From positions 53,437,706 to 53,501,705 of the forward strand of contig NC_092636.1 of NCBI RefSeq assembly GCF_039555335.1: a stretch of DNA of 64,000 nt, written 5' to 3'. How positions within the stretch are numbered: the stretch's first letter is position 1; every line of letters begins with the position of its first letter. This DNA comes from Amphiura filiformis. Its lineage: Eukaryota; Echinodermata; Ophiuroidea; Amphilepidida; Amphiuridae. The translations under genes were made by a program, and so were the position numbers. Below the pieces are notes generated by a model. That model had not been told where the DNA came from and did no database searches. It worked only from the letters and a program-made list of their open reading frames with translations. Positions 12,397 to 23,974 of this stretch are shown in pieces.

Positions 12397-12873
12397 AGCT
12401 GAATTTATACTCGATCACTTTTGCAGAAAAGCGATTTTCACGCATGCTCAATGTTTACTTACATTTTCAGAGCGTCAAGCCGATCAATCGATTCAAATCG
12501 CGGAGGCAAAAACGACGTCGCTTTTGCAAGTTGAAGAAATCTCAACTTCCCAGCGATATCGCTTGACACGTGAATGCGTCAACCAATCATATACAACCAG
12601 CTGGATCTATTATTTTGCTAATTAATTAACCTTTCTCGATTTTTAACTTTTGTTGATAAATTAATTCAAAGCAATAATTATTGACAGCAACTGATGTTTT
12701 AAAAATGTATTTTGTGGCATTTAGAATATTCTAATTGTCGTCTGCAATCGCTATCGCCGTGATAAGTATAAATGCAAAAGCGACGGGCGATGCATCGCAA
12801 AATTCGGCGATTGCAAATCGCTTTTTCAAAAGCGATTAATCGCACCGCTCGGCGATCGAGTATAAATTCAGCT
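12397..12873. mobile_element. PIF/Harbinger-like MITE with TAA target duplication
   Basis: Perfect inverted ends of about 20 bp read AGCTGAATTTATACTCGATC and its complement. TAA lies directly outside each end (12394-12396 and 12874-12876), matching the TWA target preference of PIF/Harbinger elements. The 477-bp interior is dense in GCGAT and ATCGC words. No transposase is present. Confidence 0.8.
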
Positions 12874-12879
12874 TAATGC

Positions 12880-14177
12880 TTCTGCATAAAACCTTGTTCA
12901 GGTTCTGAAGTTAAGTTATGTCTGGTTCCATACAGCAATACGCAGTATTGCTGTCTGGTAAGCAGGTACGAATAATTCCGCGTGAATTGAGACGTCGGAG
13001 CAGGTCAAACACAGAGGACTAGCCTACATCCTGTATCATACTATCACTCAAACAAGCAAATCTCTTCACGAATTCACTCACCTTGCGATCCTACATCATC
13101 AGTTGAAACAAACATCTAAGTTTCCAAAAACAACTTTGTCATTCCTCAAAACTACAAGTAACTTCATTAATAAAAAATTGAAATCCTACTATTACCCGTT
13201 ATTGAACATTTTGTTCGATTTATGTGAACCAAAAGAACGCACAAGTCGAGTTCAGTTGACCAAAATGGTAGGTCCTGCCTCCTGGTCACCTCAGATATGA
13301 CGTCAGTATCAAGCTGCTTATTAAATATTCATGAAACCGACCAAGTGGTCACAATCGGTGGATCGGATTGGTTGAAATCAACGCCACGTTTTTGACCTTA
13401 CAGGGGTCAGAGATATGCATATTCATGTATGAAAACAGCGATGCGGATATAGTATCATCACCGGGACTGAGAATTGCGACATTTTCGATGTTTGTACCGG
13501 GGAATTTCAGACACGGAGAGGAGACTCCGCGGAGATTTCTACAAATTCGTCCAAAGGTAACCAAAGGGTTGGGGATCGCATTTTTAACTATCACTAAATG
13601 TTTCGGAATTGAGGTCGGCTAAAAAGTAGACCGTTTCGGGGACTGTAATTGGTGTAGATGTCACATTTTGAACAGTGAGCGATAAGTGACCAGTTTGACG
13701 TTCAGCACAAGTGTTTGGCCTTACTCAGGGTGAAGTTAAGTCTTTTGATCAAATAATCCACATCATGACATGTGTGTGCCGGTTAAGTTTGTCATCAATC
13801 ATAGTGCTAGTTAAGATGTGGCGGGACGGCCGATTGCCAGGGGCGTGCAATTGTCTCAATGTGCTTTTGAATAGACACCTGGTTAGCTGTAAGTTGATTT
13901 TGAAAGTCAGGTGGCCGGGTTGACACCAGTTCCCAAAAGGGGAACACGGAAAGTTTTGTATTGAGACGGGGCAAGTCGTGGGGGCAGAACCCCACCTTTG
14001 ATATTTTTTACAAACAGAAGTGCATCTGAATAATACAAGTAGGTCGTTCCAATTTCACTTCAACAGTACTTTATTTACTGATTTCCGGACTACAACATAC
14101 AGGATTCAGTCACACAATACTCTGGCACCCTACTCCTACAATGGCTTCTGTAATAACTCGGCTAGCACCCTCCCTCA
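12880..14177. other. Non-coding or unrecognised stretch
   Basis: There are open frames of about 80 codons on both strands at 13349-13622, with higher GC than the surroundings, but no homologue is recognised and they overlap each other. A TGACGTCA palindrome sits at 13298-13305. Confidence 0.4.
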
Positions 14178-14204
14178 CCTATCAAACGGATCCAACGAGT
14201 AAAA
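14178..14204. repeat. 27-bp direct repeat, left copy
   Basis: CCTATCAAACGGATCCAACG and the seven bases after it (27 bp in all) recur exactly at 17939-17965. Together they bracket 3.7 kb that includes the 55-bp satellite. Confidence 0.85.
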
Positions 14205-14431
14205 AAAGAAAAGTTATAAGAACGTTAAAAGCGTTACATATGATTACACATATCAGACGTACGAAAAAGACCTAAGTTAATTAGCACAAAATGAAAATTT
14301 GGGCAGCATGGCTCCGCTCAGCGCATGCTAATAGTAATGACACTTACGAACACATGCAAGCATGTATTGGTAAAGTATCATCATAAAATCTATCGAAAAT
14401 CCTATAAAACACAACTACCTTTTTGCCAAAT

Positions 14432-14478
14432 GAAAATCTGGTCAGCATGGCTCCCCTCTAGGTGCTGACCAGATTTTC
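14432..14478. repeat. Perfect 16-bp inverted repeat
   Basis: The arms are GAAAATCTGGTCAGCA and TGCTGACCAGATTTTC around a 15-bp loop. A diverged copy of the left arm and its loop (GGGCAGCATGGCTCCGCTC) lies near 14300. Confidence 0.85.
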
Positions 14479-15020
14479 GATAATACATAAAAAATGTCAC
14501 ACCCATGGCTCGAAAAAGTGGGGAATTGGGGAAGCTCATTCCCAGGAAATGTTGGTGTTTGGAGGAAATTCTGGTATTTGGAGGAAATTGTGTCTTTTTG
14601 TATATAAAACATGCTATAAATTGTGGGAAATTTAGCTAGCTTCCCGGGAAATTAACATTTTTTCGAGCCCTGGCACCCAGAGGTATGCATCTTTATGTAT
14701 CAATCACCATTTCATAATACAACATAATAAAACAATATGATTCCAACAGACTGTACCTATCATCACATAACATAATAAAATATGTACCATGTAAAAATCA
14801 ATTATCTCATTTCACTGCGCTCACAAAAATAAACTCCGCTCTAAAATATAATTTAAGAAAAAATAAAAAGGGGTTAAATTTTTGTACATCAAAATTTGTC
14901 CATGCCTCTTCCATATAAAATATCCTCACCTCCCTCTACTATAAAATAAAACTTGTCTCCTCCACTGTAGTTAATTTGGCTCACTAATTTGTCTCCTCCC
15001 TCAACGTAAAAGAATATATA

Positions 15021-15145
15021 ACTCACCAAAATAGCCTCCTCCCTCCATCATAAAATAACTCACCAAAATAGCCTCCTCCCTTACTCATAAAATGAACTCA
15101 CCAAAATAGCCTCCTCCCTTACTCATAAAATGAACTCACCAAATA
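15021..15145. repeat. 37-38-bp tandem repeat, about 3.5 units
   Basis: Units start at 15021, 15058, 15096 and 15134 with ACTCACCAAAATAGCCTCCT. The array lies about 100 bp before the larger satellite. Confidence 0.85.
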
Positions 15146-15239
15146 ATAATATCCTCTCATAATCATTAAAAAAACACCTTATGACTTACAAAATATACTC
15201 TACTCAGTGAATAGGCCCCCAGACCTCAATCCTCTGATG

Positions 15240-16745
15240 TGTCTCTTAGGCATAACACCGCCCCTCAGTGTGATGTTACCCCTTTTAAGTTACTCCGCAA
15301 TTTCGGCATAACACCGCCCCTCAGTGTGATGTTACCCTTTTAAGTTACTCCATAATATAGGCATAACACCGCCCCTCAGTGTGATGTTACCCTTTTAAGT
15401 TACTCCATAATTTAGGCATAACACCGCCCCTCAGTGTGATGTTACCCCTTTTAAGTTACTCCGCAATTCAGGCATAACACACCCCTCAGTGTGATGTTAA
15501 CCCTTTTAAGTTACTCCGCAATTTAGGCATAACACCGCCCCTCAGTGTGATGTTACCCTTTTAAGTTACTCCGCAATTTAGGCATAACACCGCCCCTCAG
15601 TGTGATGTTAACCCTTTTAAGTTACTCCGCAATTTAGGCATAACACCGCCCCTCAGTGTGATGTTACCCTTTTAAGTTACTCATAATATAGGCATAACAC
15701 CCCCTCAGTGTGATGTTACCCTTTTAAGTTACTCCATAATTCAGGCATAACACCGCCTCAGTGTGATGTTACCCTTTTAAGTTACTCCGCAATTTAGGCA
15801 TAACACCGCCCCTCAGTGTGATGTTACCCTTTTAAGTTACTCCGCAATTCAGGTATAACACCGCCCCTCAGTGTGATGTTACCCTTTTAAGTTACTCCAT
15901 AATTTAGGCATAACACCGCCCCTCAGTGTGATGTTACCCCTTTTAAGTTACTCCGCAATTTAGGCATAACACCGCCCCTCAGTGTGATGTTACCCCTTTT
16001 AAGTTACTCCGCAATTTAGGCATAACACCGCCCCTCAGTGTGATGTTACCCCTTTTAAGTTACTCCGCAATTTAGGCATAACACCGCCCCTCAGTGTGAT
16101 GTTAACCCTTTTAAGTTACTCCATAATTTAGGCATAACACCGCCCTCAGTGTGATGTTACCCTTTTAAGTTACTCCGCAATTTAGGCATAACACCGCCCC
16201 TCAGTGTGATGTTAACCCTTTTAAGTTACTCCATAATTTAGGCATAACACACGCCCCTCAGTGTGATGTTACCCTTTTAAGTTACTCCATAATATAGGCA
16301 TAACACCCCCTCAGTGTGATGTTACCCCTTTTAAGTTACTCCGCAATTCAGGCATAACACCGCCCCTCAGTGTGATGTTACCCTTTTAAGTTACTCCGCA
16401 ATTTAGGCATAACACCGCCCCTCAGTGTGATGTTACCCCTTTTAAGTTACTCGCAATTCAGGTATAACACCGCCCCTCAGTGTGATGTTACCCTTTTAAG
16501 TTACTCCGCAATTTAGGCATAACACCGCCCCTCAGTGTGATGTTACCCCTTTTAAGTTACTCCGCAATTCAGGCATAACACCGCCCCTCAGTGTGATGTT
16601 ACCCCTTTTAAGTTACTCCGCAATTCAGGCATAACACCGCCCCTCAGTGTGATGTTACCCCTTTTAAGTTACTCCGCAATTCAGGTATAACACCGCCCCT
16701 CAGTGTGATGTTACCCGTTTTAAGTTACTCCGCAATTCAGGTGTA
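15240..16745. repeat. 55-bp satellite array, about 27 copies
   Basis: The unit runs from GGCATAACACCGCCCCTCAG through TGTGATGTTACCC, TTTTAAGTTACTCC and (G)CAATTTA. The unit length is 54-58 bp because of indels in the C-runs. I count about 27 copies in 1.5 kb. Variants such as GTATAACACC, CATAATATAGG and TTAACCC are interspersed rather than clustered, which suggests repeated unequal exchange. No open frame persists. Confidence 0.97.
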
Positions 16746-17938
16746 TCTTTAAGGCATAAAATCTCACATAGGCCTGTAGGCCTATGATAACTACTGAAAC
16801 CAAAATACATGCACAGAAACCTGTTGGAATCAATAATATAAAATAATAGATACAAATGCTAAATATTGCCCATCACTTACCACATCTTTCCGTGAACGCT
16901 TAATATTCACATAAATATATATAAATAATTAAATATACTTTTTCACACAACGCATAGGCCTAAATAGGATCATAGGCCCTGTACATGACAATCTAAGTAT
17001 ACTTTTACCAATGCATAAATAAAATCACATGACATTTTAGGTATCTTTCTCCAAAGCAGAAATAAAATAAAAGTGGCTTCATGACAATTAGAATATCTGG
17101 TATGGGTGTGACCGATAATAATAATCCTAAATTTATATTGGTTTTACATGTTTTAGAGAACGTCAATATTCTTTGTTTACATATGACATGCTTGTATTTA
17201 TTTAAAAGATTAAAGATGCAGGACGTTCGAACATGACCAACTGCCTGTATATAATCTCAAAAGTTTACATAAATATCTGAGAAAAACTTGAGCAAGGCGA
17301 CATGACATAAATAAATACAGCGCATTGCAATTAATAAGATGGCGAAAGGAAGGATCACCAAGAAAATAATCTCAGCAATTAAATGTCAACATAAACATTT
17401 GTGCCATCACGCTCCAATAATATAAAATAAACATCCCCAGGTTAATTAGATGGTACATGCATACGCGCACTCATGCACTCAGCGCGTAGTGATTTTGACT
17501 CAAAACATGGCGACTATTTTCATAATTTTATATCGCCAAAATATTTAAAAATACCTTCCCCTTGGCCAGTCTGAGCGCCCCAAATGCAACAATGATATCA
17601 ACTGGTCAGGAATATTTGCTGATCCGTATGAGCCCAAAAATTTGACAATATTACGTGCACAGGATGACTTTAAAGAGAAAAATGGAAGACGAAATATTTA
17701 GAATTTTGAGAAACCACAAACTCACACATAGGAACCATGTGCGAACTCCAAGAGCAATTCTGACAAAATCCAAACAAAAATATTCATCAAATTACACATT
17801 TTGCAACTAGACCACAACCAAAATAACTCATATGAAGGATCTATAACATATTCCTGACAGTCTAATATCACTTAAATTCATCCAAACCGCGATTTATGTG
17901 AAATATCTGCATTTTTAACAGCGAATCTCCAAAACTTG
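16746..17938. other. AT-rich interior of the direct-repeat block
   Basis: I see no gene. The stretch belongs to the block between the two 27-bp direct repeats. Confidence 0.5.
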
Positions 17939-17965
17939 CCTATCAAACGGATCCAACGAGTAAAA
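17939..17965. repeat. 27-bp direct repeat, right copy
   Basis: This is identical to 14178-14204. Confidence 0.85.
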
Positions 17966-18011
17966 GAAAGATCTCACGAGGGAAGCCTGACAAAGCCCCG
18001 GTCGTCGTGCG

Positions 18012-18133
18012 CTCTGATTGGATACGGAGATAATTGATTGAATACGTACGGCGCGCTGAATGGATGACGGAGATAATTGATTGAACCGAATATGCGCCAG
18101 CGCTGGTGATAACTAATTGAACGAACATGCGAG
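18012..18133. repeat. Short tandem repeat around GGAGATAATTGATTGAA
   Basis: Two clear units contain ACGGAGATAATTGATTGAA, at about 18025 and 18070. A third, degraded unit (GATAACTAATTGAACGAA) follows. The period is about 45 bp. Confidence 0.75.
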
Positions 18134-18288
18134 AGCGACCATACATACTGGGTTTATTTCTCCGCATAAGAAATCCAATTTAAAGGGACACACACGATTT
18201 GAGGGTAGGAAAATGAAAGGCGATTACCCAAATATAATATTATGTTTTGGCTTGATTTACCAATACCGTTTCACGCTCTACATTTATA

Positions 18289-18515
18289 CTACCCTTCATG
18301 ACAACAGGGCTGGGACTCTGTAGTTGAACTAGACTTCCTGAAATCAATTATCATTTCCTTAGTTTTAAAAACATTACAGTACCGGTATGTGACAAATTCA
18401 TCAAGCTGTTGATGGTAGACAGTATCCTCATCATTTGTAATTAAACCAATCATAGTAGTATCATCAGCAAATTTAATTAAGGGACACAAAGGTTTGCCAG
18501 ATTTACAATCAAATG
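18289..18515 (-). pseudogene. Non-LTR reverse-transcriptase fragment (FADD region)
   Basis: On the minus strand the frame reads KSGKPLCPLIKFADDTTMIG, then residues including YHQQLDEFV, then NVFKTKEMIIDFRKS, and stops at 18289. FADD is the catalytic YxDD-type motif of LINE reverse transcriptases, and KTKEMIIDFRK is the conserved stretch that follows it. The spacer between them is a few residues shorter than usual, suggesting a small deletion. The rest of the element is absent. It lies about 270 bp upstream of the first coding exon of AASDHPPT, on the opposite strand. Confidence 0.8.
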
Positions 18516-18783
18516 CACATGTATATCATAGTGTAACCATCAAACACAAAAATATTTTAAAACATGTGTTTTACAGTGTAGATTGTTTTGCAGAAAGTTT
18601 TCAAAAAATGTTTTTGAATGTTATTAAAATGTTTTGTAACCTTTTTATACCCTTTATTTAACCCGCAATCAAAAAAGTTTGGTGTAAAATATTTTGTGTT
18701 TGCGTGGTAGATTTTTGTTATAACTAGTAAAAGTTTTTTTTACTGTATTTTTCTTTTGTTTGTCTTCACACAGGTAATTCAAA

Positions 18784-21700
18784 ATGGGAAGCAGTGGCAT
18801 ACGATGGGGTTTTAATATTGGAAATTGGAAACCAAGTCGTAATGAATGGATGCTAGCAGCAAGATGTGTGATGCAAGAAGAAAAAGACAGAATTGGAAGA
18901 TTTGTATTCACCAAAGATGGTAAAGCGTCCATGGTAGGTATAGCAAAATTGTGCAGTTGCTGTATAAGCCAATATTTATATAATAAATTGGATGGCTTTG
19001 AGTGTGATCTGAGAAGATATCAAGACGAGCCATGAAAATACCAAAGCGAGTCCAAAGGACGAGTTTGGTATCTTCATGGCGAGTGTGGTATATTCTCATT
19101 TCACACGAAAAAAAGCCATCCAATATTATTATTATTATATCATATGAAGCTTTTTTGATGTTTTTTGAGTGCCAAAGTATCAAAATAAACATGTTGGTGC
19201 CATTTGGAAAACAGTCGTTAGTGTAATCATTTTCATCATGTTTGCTGGTGGTACAAATTACGTAACTTAATCAATTGCGCCTGCTTTGGTCTCTCTGCGC
19301 GCTTATGTATACAGCGTAACATGCTACGAGTTTCGCGCACCAACGCAAATGTGCGCGCCTGTTCAGTATCAAAATATCTAGCACGGTATTTACTGTGCAG
19401 TATTGAAAATTTGTGGTATAGCTAAAAGCTTCATATTATATAATAATGTCACATACAGAGCAATACTGGTTTTAGATTTAGCCTCACACTTATTTAATAC
19501 TAATTAAATTAATTTTTCTCAAATGGTATTTTTTTAGAAGACACTTGAAAGTTTTAATTTGGGTGCATTCTATATCTTTTGAGTAAGATTGTGTAACATG
19601 GTATTAATATGAGGTTAATTTGGTCAGAAACCCATTATCAGGCGTCAACATTGGGGGATGATTGTATGGACCATCCCCCTGGCAAAATATTGGGGGATAA
19701 ATCCCCCATCCCCCAGGATCTACGCCTATGTAATTCAATGTGTCCCTGACTGTTCAATAGAAGCAAAGGTAATCAAAATATACAAATTTATCCAACTTTG
19801 TAAAAAAAAATTTGGCATTTTTTTATTTTTTAGTAGCAGTATTTCTCTGGTTTCCAACCTCGAATAACAAGTAATTTTGGGCCTATAACTTGCTTTTCTG
19901 GCCAAAAATATTTTTTGAAAATTAAAAGAATGTTTTTTTTTTTTTTTTATAATTTTTTTTGATGTCGACATGTCGGGATACGTGCCGACGTCGACATTAA
20001 TGTCGACATAAGGCATGTCGACCACAGCACTAGGTCTGTGTGACTGACATAATGATACTATATTACATCATTTTTGCTCTCAAATCACAGCTCTCCCCTG
20101 ATAAAAAAAAAGGCCATTGGATACAGGATGAAGGGACATATCAGAACCTGGTATGATAAGCAATCTTTAATATTTGTCAGATCCTGAATTAATCTAGCAG
20201 GAACTTCACAATTTGGGTGCTAAATTTAATTTCCACACATACTTGTATTAATTGTGTATGTTGTTTGCATTGCAGTCTGGGCGGCTTCTTATACGGAAAG
20301 TAATTGCAGATCAGCTGAAGATACCCTGGAATGCCATCAAACTTGGTAGGACAGAGAGAGGCAAGCCATATTTAGCCAATACTAAATCTTATGATTATTA
20401 TGGCAAGCCACACGCAGCCAATACAGACTCTGATTATGATTATGATGCAGCGTTATTTCCCAACTTCAATTTCAATTTATCTCATAGCGGTAGCTATGCT
20501 GTGCTCGCTGCAGAAAGAGACAGGAATTGCGGTATTGATATTATGGATGTTGCAAGACCAGGTGCGTATCAGCTACAGTTATATGTTGATATTAGAGTCC
20601 GAAGTTTACCGTTTTCTAAAATCCATTTTCCGTGTTGTAATCTGTGTTGTAAAATTTGTAAATCCATGTTTTATTAATAAAGCTTAAAATGTATAAACAA
20701 TAATTATGAATTATATTAATGTCACAATAAAGTGTTCAATATCGCGATCAATATGCTCTGATTGGAATATTTGCACGATAATAGGCTGACTATTATGATG
20801 TTTGGATGGTTCATGCCTTGGTAATATACCTTTATTTTGGTATTATTAAACAGTATTTTTTATCATACAAATTGACACACACAACTCAAGATTGTTTTTA
20901 ACATTTATTTCTCTTATCTTTTAACAATTTTTGTCACGTCATACAAAAATACTATTTTCCGTGTTGTACCTCCGATTCCGTGATTTTTTTCTGTTTTCCG
21001 TAAAACGGAAAACTTTGGACTCTAGTTGATGTCATTGTACATGGAGATGTCATGTAAATTAGCTGTGATTTATATTATTATTGTACAGATCTGTATCTCA
21101 CATTTTTCTGTAGTGGTGAAAAAATAGATTAATTTAATAAATTTCTATATTACTTTAAAAATGGCAAAAGTAGTGTAGAAGTTTACTTAAATTAATCTAC
21201 AAAAATATTATGTTTAGCCTGAGTAATTGATGTTATCTTGACACACACAAAGAATGTTGGGAAAATATAGGTCTGTTGTGATGATCTACAGGTTGCTGAT
21301 GTCATATGGGGTTTAGAATTTGTTATTGAAACAATAATTCTATTTATATTTTCAGGCAGTAGAGATATACCAGAATTCTTTCGTTTGATGAGAAGACAGT
21401 TTACTCCTCATGAGTGGGAAACGATTAAAGGAGCTGGAAGCGAATGGGATCAACTAGAAATGTTTTACAGACATTGGGTAAGCTTTATTGGCCATTTGTT
21501 TTAAAGGACATTTTCTCAGCAAGATATATGTGACACGATATGATCCACTCAGACCAAAGTCAAAAATATAGAAAATTAAGTTATTTTCATTGCTAATTTG
21601 CTCCATTCCTAAGCTGTCTGAAATCCATAAGTCCCTAGCATATTTGATTGCAAAATTTTGAACTTTTATATGTTATTTTCTTATGTTTTTATTTGCTTTT

Positions 21701-23974
21701 TGCTCCTTATTTTTACTTCAATGGGAATTTCCAAGTATCAAAGAATGATAAATGTTGGCCTTTTTACAATTTCTTTCGGGTGTAAAAACAACATGAATTA
21801 AAAGCAGCTCAATTTTGATATAATGCAATAGGCAAAAATGTTGGTACTGTAATAAATTTGGATGATAAACAAAATTCTAGCCCCCACAAGTTACATGTAT
21901 CTAATTTGCTTGTGGGTGTCACAGGTCACATGTAGAATCTCATGCATAGCCAAAAAGATGGGACATGCTAAGCGACGGGAACAGAAAAGTAATAGTAATA
22001 CTCAAACGTCAAAACCATGATCAAGTGTAGAAACAGTAGTCTTTCCTGTTGTCTGTCCCTAGTGCAAACTGTGACATGATTTGAAAATACATTGTATACC
22101 AAAACACAAGTTGAATTTAACCCTTCCCTACTGATTTCAATATGAGCAAGCTGAACTTTCGATGCCATACTCTAGTGTGTGCCATCTTCAGTCAGAGTTT
22201 ACTGGATGAGATTGTGAGAATAAATTCACAAAATGGGAGGAGATTGAGCCCCTGCCTGCCCCTTGTTTATGCTGAAAATGTTGGAAAAGATTCATATTAT
22301 TTTTCGATTTCTTGCAGTGTCTAAAAGAAAGCTATGTGAAAGCAACTGGAACAGGTCTTGGTGTGAGCCTACAGAGAATAGAATTCCATCCTAAAACAAT
22401 GGTACTGAAACAAGATGTCATCATCAAGGATACAGAGCTCTATTTTGATGGTGATCTGCAGAGTTCATGGCGTTTTGAAGAAACAAAATTGGATGAGGAC
22501 CACTGTGTCGCTGTCGCACTCAACCGAGATAATCAGGTAGGCTTGATGTCTAACTGCTAAAATTTGACCTTTAAAACAGTAGCCATGTTTGTACAGATTG
22601 TCATTTTTAGAGATTTGGTATAATTTTTTCATTTTTCATTTTTTTTTTTTTACACAAAAGAGACAATGAACAAGATTTCTTATTTTTGTGTGACAAGTCC
22701 AAAACTGATGACTTGAGTTTTTACCATCCATACTGATGGCTTCATCTGGCCCTCTGTGTGTCCCGTGCAGTTTGGGTGCACTCTCATTTCTATGGAATAC
22801 ATTGAACACATGTGGATTTAAATCTAATACTGGAACTATATAATACTGGTTTCATACTACCATGTCTCTTGCTGTTGAGCGACATAGCGCTTCTTTGTGC
22901 CACTTGCATGTTTCTGCAAGTGGTGGTCACTTAGTGTTATGCTATTCAGCAGTAGCAGCATGAGTTAATTACTCATTGTAAGATGTAGAGTTGAAACTAA
23001 TCAGACAATTACAAAAAGGATGAATAAATAATATCTGAAAAAATTATATGGTTTTGCTGTACATCACAAAATTAAAAAAGGAGTTCTTTTTCTATCAGCG
23101 TTTTTCTATTGAACGTACGGTATAATAAAGAATCATTCCGGTCAGAGATTAAACCAGATAATTCCTGCTCACTGTGATTTTCTACTGAGCTAAATATCAC
23201 TGACGTCATTTGCATATTTTCCGGTTGTCATCCCCCACATCGCGTTCAAAGCTTCAGTACTCCACTGTGGCGAACCGGAATACGGAGGCTGTGGTTTGCT
23301 ATTGACGAAAGCCGGCTCTTCTCTCTGGAAAAAATCCTAGTTTTAGAAGGATCAATGCCGGCGAAATAGCGGAGGACAGCATTTTCTACTGGTAATTTTA
23401 ATCCCCAAACCGGATAAAAGCTGTCTTTTTACTCCAATAGAAAAACGCTGTATGTGTAACTTTTTTTTTTTGGGGGGGGGGGCACTAGGTATTACCAATT
23501 TGTTGATTTCAAATCTGATTATTTAATTACATGATATCATACAAGTAACTATCAAATTGTTATAGATATCTTTTTAGCAATTTAAAGCTTAAACCCCTGC
23601 AGTCCTTCTCATTATTCAATACCATATCTCTGATTGGCTCAAGAAATGATGTAGCTCTCTTTGTAACCAATCAAAATAGTTTTTAGAGACTGATAATTTT
23701 GCCAGTAGGGCTCATGGCATTAATTTTTTTATTCTCACAAGAATTAATATTTGTTGTTGTCACCATGCTTTTTTAACGTTTTCCTTTTTTTGTTTGTTTC
23801 CAGGATGAACCTCCTCCGCATTTCAAGATCCTCTCTTTCACAGATCTGACGTCATCAGCTATACCAATATTACCTGAAGATGAAAACTTCTGGACTATCT
23901 TTGCTTCTAAAGAAGAAAAACCTAAGAGGCAACAAAGAGACAGAACCAGCTACCAACAACCATCTGGCTATTGA
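18784..23974 (+). CDS. AASDHPPT: L-aminoadipate-semialdehyde dehydrogenase phosphopantetheinyl transferase
   Basis: This enzyme moves 4'-phosphopantetheine from CoA onto a serine of carrier proteins (fatty acid synthase, mitochondrial ACP, AASDH). Coding exons are 18784-18933, 20276-20561, 21356-21477, 22318-22536 and 23804-23974. All introns are GT-AG and the phases agree (0,1,0,0), giving 948 nt and 315 residues. Human AASDHPPT has 309. Landmarks in order are RWGF..WKPSRNEW (7-22), EEKDRIGRFVF (32-42), NFNFNLSHSGSYAVLA (113-128), the metal-binding GIDIMD (136-141), EFFRLMRRQFTPHEWETIK (about 151-169), WCLKESYVKATGTGL (186-200) and a C-terminal SFTDLTSSAIP. Human has Ala where this protein has Cys in WCLKES. 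An in-frame duplication lies at residues 79-106. The start is the only ATG that agrees with the family. A 5' UTR intron may end at CAG 18771-18773. Candidate poly(A) signals are AATAAA at 24728, 24800 and 24944. Confidence 0.96.
18976..19145. mobile_element. Fold-back element in AASDHPPT intron 1
   Basis: The outer arms are AATTGGATGGCTTTGAGTGT and the complement around ACACGAAAAAAAGCCATCCA. A nested inner hairpin pairs CCATGAAAATACCAAA with TTTGGTATCTTCATGG. It starts about 40 bp downstream of the donor site of exon 1. Confidence 0.8.
19955..20035. repeat. Cluster of GTCGACAT palindromes
   Basis: GTCGAC or a close variant occurs about five times in 75 bp, around GATGTCGACATGTCGGGA, CGACGTCGACATTAATGTCG and GCATGTCGACCA. 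The cluster follows a long T-run and lies in AASDHPPT intron 1. Just upstream, 19640-19735 is a C/G-run-rich repeat fragment (GGGGGATAAATCCCCCATCC). Confidence 0.6.
20593..21024. mobile_element. hAT-type MITE in AASDHPPT intron 2
   Basis: The ends are TAGAGTCC..AAGTTT and the complement AAACTTTGGACTCTA-like sequence. Flanking 8-mers GTTGATAT (20585-20592) and GTTGATGT (21025-21032) match at 7 of 8 positions, an aged 8-bp target duplication. The interior shares TTTTCCGTGTTGTA motifs near both ends. It begins 31 bp after the exon 2 donor, close to but outside the splice site. Confidence 0.75.
23096..23450. mobile_element. Fold-back MITE in AASDHPPT intron 4
   Basis: The terminal inverted repeats are CAGCGTTTTTCTATTGA and CCAATAGAAAAACGCTG, one mismatch apart. 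The 355-bp interior has further inverted segments such as ACCGGAAT and ATTCCGGT, CCGGTTGTC, and a TGACGTCA palindrome. The TTTCTATTG terminus is shared with the larger element at 48427-49469. Confidence 0.8.

Noticed and set aside
15240..16745. CRISPR-like array
   Set aside because: The whole 55-bp unit is conserved with no unique spacers, and the window is plainly animal DNA.
14178..17965. LTR retrotransposon
   Set aside because: The direct repeats are only 27 bp, there is no gag or pol remnant between them, and no primer-binding site was recognised.
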